Shown here: one piece after another, positions 53,601-64,000 of the stretch | How positions within the stretch are numbered: position 1 is the first letter of the stretch | How the letters are laid out: each line of letters opens with the position of its first letter | Assembly: GCA_036873755.1 (NCBI GenBank) | Contig: JAVTVY010019050.1 | Coordinates: 1-64,000 of the forward strand | From: Hanleya hanleyi | Taxonomy: Eukaryota; Mollusca; Polyplacophora; Lepidopleurida; Hanleyidae | DNA length: 64,000 nucleotides | Direction of reading: 5' to 3' | Made by a program: the position numbers and the translations under genes | Notes under the pieces: model-generated | The model's input: only the letters and a program-made list of their open reading frames with translations | The model's database searches: none | What the model was told of the DNA's origin: nothing

Positions 53601-54554
53601 ATGGAGGGACATACAGAGATAGTACAGATACTACTGGATGATGGGGCGGATATAAACATCAAAGGTAGTCGGGGGTGCACAGTTCTTTATTGGGCTGCCA
53701 GGAGGGGACATACAGAGACAGTACAGATACTACTGGATTATGGGACGGATATAAACTTCACAGATGATGAGGGGTACACAGCTCTCCACCGGGCTGCCAT
53801 GGACGGACATACAGAGACAGTACAGATACTACTGGATCATGGGACGGATATAAACATCGAAGCTGATGAGGGGGACACAGCTCTTCATTGTGCTGCCAGG
53901 AAGGGACATACAGAGACAGTACAGATACTACTGGATCATGGGGCAGATATAAACATCAAAGATGATGAGGGGCTGACAGTCCTTCATTGGGCTGCCAGGA
54001 AGGGACATACAGAGATAGTACAGATACTACTGGATCATGGGGCGGATATAAACATCAAAGGTAATGGGGGGTGCACAGATCTTCATTGTGCTGCCTGGTT
54101 GGGACATACAGAGATAGTACAGATACTACTGGATCATGGGGCAGATATAAACATCAAAGATAATGGGATGAACACAGCTCTTTATCATGCTGTCAGGGGG
54201 GAACATACAGAGATAGTACAGATACTACTGGATCATGGGGCGGATGCAAACATCAAATATGATGAGGGGGGCACAGCTCTTCATTGGGCTGTCAGGGAGG
54301 GACATACAGAGATAGTACAGATACTACTGGATCATGGGGCGGATATAAACATCAAAGATAATGAGGGGGACACATCTTTTCGTTGTGCTGCCGAGAAGGG
54401 ACATACAGAGATAGTACAGATACTACTGGATCATGGAGCGGATATAAACTTCAAAGACAAATACAACCTTACCGCCCTGGATCTCGCTAAACAGAAAGGT
54501 CACACACAAATCGTGGATATGTTAGCTAAACATGGAGATGATAGGAACACTTAG
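50680..54554 (+). CDS. STAND-type P-loop NTPase with ~23 ankyrin repeats (terminal exon)
   Basis: Probable intracellular sensor of the NLR/STAND type. The frame is open from an acceptor TTCTCAACTATTTCCAG (50679) in phase with KSDVYRDHWKKIINGKFVET, so the first ATG at 50781 is internal and upstream exons are missing. Counting from that Met: Walker A GGSGDGKS (7-14), Walker B LLFIVDD (56-62), sensor-type LLLATRQ with Arg98, then FTHDSIREAV near 295-305, as in nSTAND3-like NTPases. From about residue 500 to 1257 lie 23 ankyrin repeats of the form TALHWAA..GHTEIVQILLD. Stop TAG 54552. All 3.9 kb is one intact exon. Ligand and N-terminal effector domain are unknown. Confidence 0.88.
52747..53350 (+). 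repeat. Perfect 300-bp tandem duplication (three ankyrin repeats)
   Basis: 52747-53050 is identical to 53047-53350 at an offset of exactly 300 bp (99+102+99), covering repeats 6-8 and 9-11. The middle repeat has an extra Asp codon (TDDDEGDS), duplicated with it. Confidence 0.95.
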
Positions 54555-55031
54555 ATATGGTCGCAGATCAGAATCGGACTGATTAACACATCCTGTTGTT
54601 GTTGTTGTCCAAAATTAGAAGGGTTCCCGGTTGGTTCGAGGAGAGTAGTTTGTTATGTGTCCTAAATCAAAATGTTCCTTATGTTCTGTAAAATGGAAGT
54701 ATACTTCAGTAATTTTCCATGTTCAATATGATAAGCAATATTTTTACCACCTGTCAGCAGAATCTAATATGTAGATGTAACTTGTAATTCTGTAGTTTTT
54801 TTTTGTTTAAAGCATTTGCAGATGTCCTCTACATATAATGAGGATAAAAAACATTAACATAAAGTGTGATTCAGAAATATTTTGTAATGATTTAGAACAT
54901 TCTGAAAACTCTTTACAATTGATCAGAAGATATTTGTGAATCACATCGTTATGTTTGATATCCTCTTGTTTTTGTATATCAGGAAAAAATCCAGAATCAC
55001 ATCAAGATAGAGTTTTCAGACTTTGAAAACT
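54555..55031. other. Putative 3' UTR of the receptor gene
   Basis: AT-rich sequence after the stop; I see no canonical AATAAA before 55031 (variants such as GATAAA at 54842 exist). No other gene. Confidence 0.4.
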
Positions 55032-55616
55032 TTAATCCTACCTGGCCTGAGCTTTTTGGGACCTGTCCAGGCCTGGGGGGGCCGAAATGGCCCCCCCTAA
55101 TTATTTTTCCTACCCCTTCAGCTAGGGGGCTGAAACTTATTACACTATACCCTTGGGTCAAGCTCTACCAGAAAATGTAAAACAATCCAAGATGGCCGCT
55201 TTGATGACGTCACAGTGACGCCATTTTGAAAAACGGCATTTTTTGGTCGATTTTTCGGTCAGATTTTTCGAATTTTTTATTTTTGCAATTTCTCCACAAA
55301 AACTGCAGGAAAAATTAGCAAATATTAATGTGATATGAAATAAAATAGTTTTTGCCCACTTTTCGTTGCGGAAAAGCAGAAATTTTGAAGAAATATGACC
55401 AAAACATCCCTTTTCTGGTACACCACGTGGCCGCCATCTTGAATTTACCCATGATCCTCTGGTCGGGGGTTATGAAAATAGGCTCAAAATGACCCCAATA
55501 AGACAAGCGATAAAGTCACGGAGTTTCAGCTCTCCATTTTTTGCCGTTCCGGAGATTGTGCAGAAAGTTTGGTAGGGGGGCCATAATGGCCCCCCCCCCA
55601 GGCCAGGTAGGGTTAA
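55032..55616. mobile_element. TTAA-bounded MITE, piggyBac-like ends (copy 2, inverted)
   Basis: Starts TTAATCCTACCTGGCCTGAG and ends CCAGGTAGGGTTAA, both bounded by TTAA; internally it is the reverse complement of 8049-8600 (for example AATTATTTTTCCTACCCCTT against AAGGGGTAAGAAAAATAATT). No transposase frame. Confidence 0.78.
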
Positions 55617-56733
55617 ATATTGCTTTAAGATAAATATAATTCACGATTCATATTTTGCATGGAAAAAGTCGTAAACATGTACCTCCATCCTAAAGGAACG
55701 TTTTGATATATGATACAGAATCAAATATACCGTACTGCTGTAGATATCCAGATTATCATATTTGACAATGTCGAACACAGACTGTAATACTCTAGCAGGA
55801 AACGCACACACAATCCGCAGTATTATTATAGCAGGAATATAACATCCACCTGAAGATACCATCTTTCCTATCCTATGGATAACCCATCTCCATTGTTATC
55901 TTGTCTCACAAAATTACACAGAATTATAGACTTAACAGGATCTCATGGGAACAGATTCCATCCGAATGAACTCCGGGAACAATATCACATGTAAATTGAG
56001 TTGTTGGATCGTTGTTCCTCGTCTAGTTTGTTTTCATCGACAGTCAGCTAACATTATCTCCATCAGTTTGTCCTCTCCGCTTGGATTTTCGATTTAGCTT
56101 CCACTGTTTCACTTCAAGCACAGGGGTAGATCTTTAAATATAAAGCAATAAAATGTGTTAACAAGAAATTCTGAATGGTGCACTAATCAATAATATATAT
56201 TTGAATTGAGAAATTTTATGTAAATTCCCTTCATTTGAAAATCAATTTAACTTATAAATCTTTTGGTAGACCTGTTCAAGTGCCTTTCAGAGCATTAGAT
56301 CCCAGCATGTCTCTAAATCCCTGGTAAAATCATAGTAAAATATACAAATTACAATAGGATTTGAATTATAGAGAAAATGGGAAACTTTTAAAATATCGCA
56401 TAGGAATTATTCGAACCATCTAATTCTATTCTCAGACCAGTGAAATTCTGTAGTACACTTTGTGTATTGTTATTCTGAAATTTCAAGGAAATCTATTCAG
56501 AATCGAAGAAAATCTCTAATGCCTCAGATTTTTATGGCAAGCCGCTTCGATGTTCGATTATTTTAAAAAGAGCGGTCTTCTGATGTGGAGAAGAGGTATA
56601 AGAAAAAAATAACAAATAGCCTTCTCGACTTTCTACATCATTATATTCTGACTGCAGTTTCGAACTTTACGTTCTATTTCAAGGAATGGATATATATGGT
56701 CTGGTTTGGGATTTATTTTTTTTAGCCCACCAT
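55617..56733. other. Intergenic, no gene seen
   Basis: No recognisable coding sequence. AATAAA at about 56149 (plus) could serve the receptor gene at long range, but this is unsupported. Confidence 0.4.
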
Positions 56734-59395
56734 CACCAGATGGTGGGCTGTTCAAATCGCTTTTCGTCCGTGGTCCGTCGTCCGTCAGTCCGTCCGTAAA
56801 CAATTCTTGTTATCGCGATTTCTCAGGAACTACTTTATGGATCTTTCTCAAATTTGGTACAAAGGTTCCCCTTGGGGTCTAGTTGTGCAAGATACCTTTT
56901 CTGGTCCCATTCGAAAATCCAATATGGCCACCAGGCAGCAATCTTGGATTTCCCCATGAAACCTTGTTATTGTGATTTCTCAGGAACTACTGCATGGATC
57001 TCTCTCAAATTTGGTACACAGGTTTCCCTTGGGGTCTAGTTGTGCAAGATAACTTTTTTGGTCCGATTCGAAAATCCATTATGGCTACCAGGCAGCCATC
57101 TTGGATTTCCCCATGAAACCTTGTTATCGCGATTTCTCAGGAAATACTGGATGGATCTTTCTCAAATTTGGTACACAGGTTCCCCTTGGGGTCTAATTGT
57201 GCAAGATTCCTTTTTTGGTCCGATTCGAAAATTCAATATTGCCACCAGGCAGCCATCTTGGATTTCCCCATGAAACCTTGTTATCGCGATTTCTCAGGAA
57301 CTACTGCATGGATCTTTCTCAAGTTTGGTACACAGGTTCCCCTTGGGGTCTAGTTGTGCAAGATACCTTTTCTGGTCCGATTCGAAAATCCAATATGGCC
57401 ACCAGGCAGCAATCTTGGATTTCCCCATGAAACCTTGTTATTGTGATTTCTCAGGAACTACTGCATGGATCTCTCTCAAATTTGGTACACAGGTTTCCCT
57501 TGGGGTCTAGTTGTGCAAGATAACTTTTTTGGTCCGATTCGAAAATCCATTATGGCTACCAGGCAGCCATCTTGGATTTCCCCATGAAACTTTGTTATCG
57601 CGATTTCTCAGGAAATACTGGATGGATCTTTCTCAAATTTGGTACACAGGTTCCCCTTGGGGTCTAATTGTACAAGATACCTTTTCTGGTCCGATTCGCA
57701 AATCCAATATGGCCACCAGGCAGCCATCTTGGATTTCCCAATGAAACCTTGTTATCGCGATTTCTCAAGAACTACTGCATGGATCTTTCTCAAAGTTGGT
57801 AAACAGGTTCCCCTTGGGGTCTAGTTGTGCAAGATACCTTTTTGGTCCAATTCGAAAAACCAATATGGCCACCAGGCAGCCATCTTGGATTTCCCCATGA
57901 AACCTTATCGCGATTTCTCAGGAACTACTGCATGGATCTTTCTCAAGTTTGGTACACAGGTTCCCCTTGGGGTCTAGTTGTACAAGATACCTTTTCTGGT
58001 CCGATTCGAAAATCCAATATGGCCACCAGGCAGCCATCTTGGATTTCCCCATGAAACTTTATCGTCATTTCTCAGGAAGTACTGCATGGATCTTTCTCAT
58101 ATTTGGTACAGGTTCCCCTTAGGGTCTAGTTGTGCAAGATTCCTTTTTCAGTCCGAATAGAAAATCCAATATGGCCACAAGGCAGCCACCTTGGATTTAC
58201 CCATGAAATCTTATCGTGATTTCTCAGAAACTACTGCATGAATCTTTCTCAAATTTGGTACACAGGTTCCCCTTGGGGTCTAGTTGTGCAAGATACCTTT
58301 TTTGGTCCGATTCAAAAATCCAATACGGCCACCAGGCAGCCATATTGGATTTCCCTATGAAACTTTATCGGCATTTCTCAGGAAGTACTGCATGGATCTT
58401 TCTCAAATTTGGTACACAGGTTCCTCTTGGGGTCTACTTGTGCAAGATACCTTTCCTGGCCCGATTCGAAAATCCAATATGGCCAACAGGCGACCATCTT
58501 GGATTTCCCCATGAAAATTTATCGTCATTTCTCAGGAACTACTGCATGGATCTTTCTCAAATTTGGTACACAGGTTCCCCTTAGGGTCTAGTTGTGCAAG
58601 ATACCTTTTCTGGTTCGATTCGAAAGTCCAATATGGCCATAAGGCGGCCATCTTGGATTTCCCCATGAAACCTTGTTATCGCGATTTCTCCGGAACTACT
58701 GCATGGATCTTTGTCACATTTGGTACACAGGTTCCCCTTGTGGTCTACTTGTGCAAGATGCCTTTCCTGGTCCGATTTCAAAATCCAATATGGCCACCAC
58801 GGGGCCAGCTTGGATTTCCCCATGAAACTTCGTTATTGCGATTTCTCAGGAACTACCACATGGATCCTTCTCAAATTTGGTACACTGGTTCCCCTTGGTG
58901 TCTAGTTGTGCAAGATCCCTTTTCTGGTCCGATTCGAAAATCCAGTATGGCCACCAGGCGCCATCTTGGATTTCCCCATGAAACTTTATCGTGATTTCTC
59001 CAGAAGTACTGCGTGGATCTTTCTCAAATTTGGTACACAGGTTACCCTTTGGGGACTAGTTGTGCAAGATGCCATTTTCGGTCCGATTCGAAATGTCTTA
59101 TGCCCACCAGGTGACCATTATGGATTTCCCCATGAAATTTTGTTATCGTGATTTCTCAGGAAGTACTGCATGGATATTTCTCTAATTTGGTACACAGGTT
59201 CCCCTTGTGGTCCAGTTGCGCAAGATACCTTTTTTGGTCCGATTCGAAAATCCAATATGGCCACCAGGTGGCCAACTTGAATTTCCCCTTTAAACATTGT
59301 TATCGTGAATTCTCAGGAAATACTTCATGGATCTTTCTGAAATTTGGTTCACAGGTCCCACATGGGGCCTAGTTGTGCAAGATAACTTTTTTAAT
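56734..59395 (+). mobile_element. Core-repeat element, 157-bp units, about 17 copies
   Basis: Opens with a perfect hairpin AGCCCACCATC-ACCA-GATGGTGGGCT (56734-56759), then a CCGTC microsatellite (56766-56800), then about 17 units of 152-158 bp with ATCGCGATTTCTCAGGAACT, CAAATTTGGTACACAGGTTC, TAGTTGTGCAAGATACCTTT and CAGGCAGCCATCTTGGATTT. Adjacent units are more alike at 56.87-57.8 kb, where two-unit blocks of 314 bp repeat. The right end (about 59395) lacks a visible matching terminus. Non-coding; the many 61-77-codon frames are artefacts. Confidence 0.88.
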
Positions 59396-61438
59396 ACGGT
59401 ATTTCAGAGTTGTGACCTTGCATCACAAGAGTAGGCGGATCAACCGGTGGGCATATTCTATATATTGACTATAGAAAATATCCATACCTTCACCTTCTAT
59501 ATCAATGATTCCGAATTAAAATGTATTTCTTCAAATTTTAAATCAGTTTACTTTAGTCCATGCCATTGCAAGTGAACTGCCCCACCGTTTCGTCTGCCGA
59601 TGGGTCGGTTACACGAAGGGACGTCACTCTTGTGACACGTCACAACTCGACAACTGTAGACTACTGCGTGTTTCGATCCAAGAGAGATAATCAGGATTCA
59701 GACACTTTCAAAGTTTCAACATTACTGCACAAACCGGATCCCTTCAGTATTAAGTTTTGTACCATCTTACTATTTTCGAGCATGGTATCTTAAAAGATAT
59801 AACTAGCCCAGTAAACAGAACAGAAATAGCATTCGTTCCTCATTATAAAATCTTAAGTATGATTCATAGCTCATGCGAAAGTGTCAAAGAGATTTGTCTT
59901 CGCTTCCAGTACCCAATGATGACACATGCGAGAAAAAAATACTACAAAACGAAGACGAAGGATCCTCTGGACATTCACTTTCAGACTAGCTTTGCTCATT
60001 TCACTTGTACTATAACAACCGACATCATGTACAGTTTCTAGAAATCTTGAAACCCCTGAAACTTAGAAAGATAATATCTTTGTGTTTGCAGTAACAATGG
60101 ACAAAAAGATCCTCTCGTCATTAGCTTACAATTATCGGAGAATGGTGGGCGCCAAGATCCTTCAGAACCTCTCGTTATTTTTGATATCAAAAATTAAATA
60201 AAACAAATTTGTTTATACAAAAAAATATAGTAATAAATACCGAAACTGTGCAGATTTATTTTTATATATAAAAAATAGATGTTTTGATATCCAGAATAAA
60301 CAAATGTCCTGCCATAATTAAATTTTCAAAGCCCACTGACATTAATATGCTAATTGCAATGTTATAACACTCGTTTTTGATGAATTTGGCCTACGTTTTG
60401 GTTGGATTTTCATGAAATTTCAGGATAACATATGCACAAATTCAGATGAGGTGTGAAATGTCACGGCTCTGAGAAAACTTATTTCTGGGCGATATATTGC
60501 TGAAAACCCGTTCCCTCGAAATGTGTGATAGTATAAATAAATAAATAGCATGAACATCATCGTACATGGATTGTGTGTATCTATATATTTGTGTATGTAT
60601 ATGCATTTGTCTTGTCCTGTAGTTTTTAATATGAACCTTTTAATATTTCTGTATGTTCCATGTATGGAAATAAATCGAATTGAATTGGATTCATTCACAG
60701 TTTGAAAACATTTATGAACCTGCTAGGCCTATAGCATGATAGTAGCCTAAACTGACAGGCGATTTAGTGAAAAATACATCTTCAACTTGAATGCAACATA
60801 CATGCGCGCTATACAAAGTCCCCGAACAATCTTGTGAGTTCTTGGGCGTCGCCAGGATTTCTTGAGAGGCGGTCGTTTCCAATGCTTGCTTATTACAGCA
60901 GGCCGGTGCTGTGATGTCTAATAACGGGCGCTGAAGGAGATGGGTGGGGTCCCCGTAGCCACGATCTGGCGTTCATGACAAAACTATCAAGTCAGCGTGG
61001 TTCTGCGGATCAAGAAGATCGAAAAACAGCTCAATTCTCTCCTGTGTGACATCAACTCTTCCGGAGCTTTTGACTTTGTGGAGGCTCAACCTTTTCTAGC
61101 AGACGACACATCTAAAATACCGAATTCCGCGCCTCAAAGCGAAAGGGAGACAACCACACATTGTTCAGATCCATGCTCTGTTGTTTTGTTATCTCCCTTA
61201 CATTGCCTAGGAAAGCCACCCATCACTCACAGCTGACTCATGGCTGTTCCCGCCCGCATCTGGGGCACGGCTCCTGTGAAATTGACTTTATGAAATACAG
61301 ATTGAATGAATGAACCTTATGCACTTAGACAAATACATGCCTCTACAGATAATCACCACAAATAAAAATTATGTATTAATATCCGGTGCCCGATTTTCAA
61401 ATATTGTCGATAAATGTCTACAAGGTTCATTATCCATT
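59396..61438. other. Intergenic; possible LINE 3' end, no gene recognised
   Basis: Minor frames (59560-59793, 59757-60041, 60997-61236) have no domain I recognise. AATAAATCGAATTGAATTGG at 60669-60688 resembles the simple-repeat tails of LINEs, and GATTGAATGAATGAA at 61301-61315 likewise. Nothing firm. Confidence 0.4.
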
Positions 61439-62972
61439 TTTACCCCTCGGCCAAAATTTGGCCGAAGGGTATTGTCGTCGTCATGTACGTCCGTCTGTCC
61501 GTCTGTCCGTCACACCTTTTTCGTTACCAAGATATCTTTAGAACGACTTACCCTAGGCACACCAAACTTGCAGTGCACATCCATATGCTCGTGACCCAGA
61601 ACCCTATTGAATCTGGACGTGATTGGTTGGAAACTTTGGCGGCCATCTTTAATTTATGCGAAATCATCATAGCTTTCTTGTTACCAAGATATCTTTAGAA
61701 CGATTTACCCTAGGCACCCCAAACTTGCACTGCACATCCATATGCTCATGACCCAGAACCCTATTGAATCTGGACCTGATTATTTGGAAACTTTGGCGGC
61801 TATATTTAATTTATGCGAAATCATTAATCTTGTGTATCTTAGGTACCATTTCTCTGTTCAGTGTGAAACTTGGTATAGATCATCGTTGCATCAAGAAACT
61901 TCAAAGGAATGACCAAACCAGTTTCCCGGATTCGGTGAAAACCTTGGCGGCCATCTTTAATTTATGCAAAATTTTTAATGATACATATCTCTGATACCAT
62001 TCAAGTGTTCTATACGAAACTTGGTATACAGCATCGATGTATCAAGAGATCTGCAATGTATAGCCATATCAGTTCCTCTGAGTGGCGGGAAGGATGGGCG
62101 GCCATCTTTAATTTATGCGAAATCATTAATGATCTCTATCTCTGATACTGTTCGAGTGCTCGATGTAAAATTTGGTATATATCATCGATGCATCAATAGA
62201 CTTACGATAAATGACAGTTCTGGCATTTCTGATTGGGCGGAAACCTTGGCGGCCATCTTTAATTTATGCAAAATCTTTAATGATGTATATCTTTGATACC
62301 ATTTCAGTGTTCTATATGAAACTTGGTATCCAGCATCGATGTATCAAGAGACTTTCAATGAATAACCACATCAGTTCCTTTGAGTGGCGGGAAGGATGGG
62401 CGGCCATCTTTAATTTATGCGAAATCATTAATGATCTATATCTCTGATACTGTTCAACTTGTGCTCGATTAAACTTTGGTATACATCATCGATGTATCAA
62501 TACACAGTTCTGTTTTTTCTGATTGGGCGGAAACCTTGGTGGCCATCTTTAATTTATGCAAAATCTTTAATGATGTTTATCTTTGATACCATTTCAGTGT
62601 TCGATATGAAACTTGGTATACAGAATCCATGTATCAAGAGACTTGCAATGAATAACCATATCAGTTTCTCTGAGTGGTAGGACGGATGGGCGGCCATCTT
62701 TAATTTATGCGACTTCATTAATGATCTCTATTTCTGAAAATTTTCAAATGCCCGATGTAAATTTTGGTATACATCGTTCATGCATCAACAGACTTATGTA
62801 ATGAATACCGGTTTCTCTGATTGGACGGAAACGTTCGAGGCCATTTCTTTTTCTACATAATCTGTATATTTGTCACTTGACTGCTTGGTGTTCCTGAAGT
62901 CTTGCTTCAAATTGAATACATTATGAATGGCTCGCGCCCAGAGCCGAGGGGTTTTCAGATGCGCAGCTTCGT
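61439..62972 (+). mobile_element. Core-repeat element C, ~150-bp units (same family as A and B)
   Basis: Head TTTTACCCCTCGGCCAAAAT, hairpin partner TTTGGCCGAAGGG, GTCGTCATGTACGTCCGTCT, microsatellite, about nine units with GGCCATCTTTAATTTATGC, and the end CCGAGGGGTTTTCAGATGCG then CAGCTTCGTATA. Confidence 0.88.
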
Positions 62973-64000
62973 ATATCAAAATGAAATCAAATCAATTTAT
63001 TAAGAAAAACCGGGCGCCAGACCGCGTAGCATTGATTCCGCACCTCAGTTGTGTGGTTCGTTGTTAGCTGATGGAACAGCTCATCAATTGTTCTCCACTC
63101 TCGCTTAACGAGAGTGGTACCTGAGAGAATTTGGACTCATTTAAGGTTCCATACTCTGTCACAATTTGAGGACAAAACAAATGCCCAGTATGCGTCCAAG
63201 GGTTAACCGAAAAAAGAATTACACCATGGAGTACTCTGTATTATGTTATGTATTATGTATTAGCGTATGTCGGGGAAATGTTGTTCTCTCTGTCTGTTAG
63301 TTTGTCCTTCGTTCTTTCCCTGATTCCCAACTGGTAATTGTCGTTAATCCTGAACCAAAAGGTTCGTCCCGGCGCACCGACAGGTGCATTGACCCGTGAC
63401 TAGACGAAAATTTGTGGTTCGCACATTTCCTCTGCTGCCCATGCCTACAGCATAGACCATATTTTCAATCAATGATAACTGGACTTCAGCAATAGTAGAA
63501 TAATTTGATTCATATTTCATAGCATATTTATACCGATATCGAGAAATCCCCTCTATGTTGTAAGCATAGGAGGAAACAGATATGAATCCGGGTGTTGTTG
63601 CACTTGCCGGTACGTCGGGGAGAACTTTTTGTCTAGGGATTAACGACGGTTATCTGAATCGACTGAACAATTCTACCCATGCTGACCCATTCTTGATACG
63701 TTAGGATGTTGTAAGATTTGTTTTCCACTTTACCAAGTTCATGTACAGAATTTATAGTTTTACACTAGATACCGGCAAATGTCATAGATTTTCATTTTAA
63801 TATAACTAGAATACGAGACGGTAATCACTCTGATCAACTGAGCTGATCAACCTTCACTATAATATCATATCTCCCAGTGGGTACTGTATGTATTATATGC
63901 AGGTTAGCAGTTTCAGGGTGGAAAAACGGTATAGTTCGTTATTATTTTTACGTGAAACGTGATTTGTTCTCGTGAGCCGTGGTCGACCTAAATTTTTCAT
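62973..64000. other. Intergenic, no gene seen
   Basis: No domain-bearing frame. TCTCGCTTAACGAGAGTGG near 63102 contains a short inverted repeat (CTCTCG.TTAACGAGAG); otherwise unremarkable. Confidence 0.45.

Noticed and set aside
56854..59372. Series of 61-77-codon frames beginning MVHRFPLGSSCARYLFW or MCKIPFLVRF
   Set aside because: They restart every 157 bp in phase with the core repeat and simply reflect repetition; 157 is not divisible by three, so no long protein results.
1..64000. tRNA, rRNA or small nuclear RNA genes
   Set aside because: By eye I found no convincing tRNA A/B box pair with cloverleaf, nor rRNA-like sequence; a covariance-model scan would be needed to exclude diverged copies.

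Overview
This window is animal nuclear DNA, most likely from a marine invertebrate. I favour a bivalve mollusc, an inference from the frequent TACATGTA octamers, the abundance of elements whose bodies are ~110-165 bp core repeats capped by CCGTC-rich microsatellites, and a nucleotide-binding/ankyrin receptor of a kind common in molluscs. It is dominated by nested transposable elements. I see one convincing host coding exon and no rRNA, tRNA or CRISPR array.

Left part (1-20.2 kb): two remnants of the terminal repeat of a Polinton/Maverick family (1-490 and 2745-3510), several minisatellites, core-repeat elements (3.54-4.41 and 9.46-11.09 kb), a 552-bp TTAA-bounded MITE (8049-8600), a ~1.1-kb foldback (11.90-13.02 kb), a decayed DIRS-like retroelement with inverted terminal repeats (13.44-16.42 kb), a second class of repeat (16.42-17.25 kb), another core-repeat element (17.77-18.78 kb), two 3' tails of a Penelope-like retroelement (6.65 and 18.78 kb) and a six-copy 145-bp satellite (19.36-20.23 kb).

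Middle (20.9-26.3 kb): a LINE on the minus strand, split by two copies of the same core-repeat element (21.80-23.29 and 23.58-25.09 kb).

26.3-40.1 kb: the most informative region, a Polinton/Maverick (adintovirus-like) provirus fossil with inverted terminal repeats (27361-27740 and 39735-40120). On the minus strand, in transcription order, lie a small membrane protein, two related putative PC4-like proteins, retrovirus-type integrase with chromodomain, packaging ATPase, a pVI-like small basic protein, an unnamed virion-type protein, penton-like minor capsid protein, a core-like protein, double-jelly-roll major capsid protein and adenovirus-type protease. A divergent zinc-finger gene on the plus strand appears to be all that is left of the polymerase side; no DNA polymerase B catalytic domain is present. 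Most genes have their own TATA box 25-50 bp before the ATG. Many have frameshifts, while the major capsid gene is intact. A Penelope-like retroelement (33.30-34.91 kb) is inserted between integrase and ATPase.

Right part: a second Penelope-like copy (41.59-43.15 kb, minus), a LINE piece (44.76-45.10 kb), further tails (46.57-47.18 kb; a palindromic pair at 50.09-50.62 kb), then the host exon 50680-54554, a STAND-type P-loop NTPase followed by about 23 ankyrin repeats. After it come a second TTAA MITE (55.03-55.62 kb), a 17-unit 157-bp core-repeat element (56.73-59.40 kb) and a third copy of the element that split the LINE (61.44-62.97 kb).
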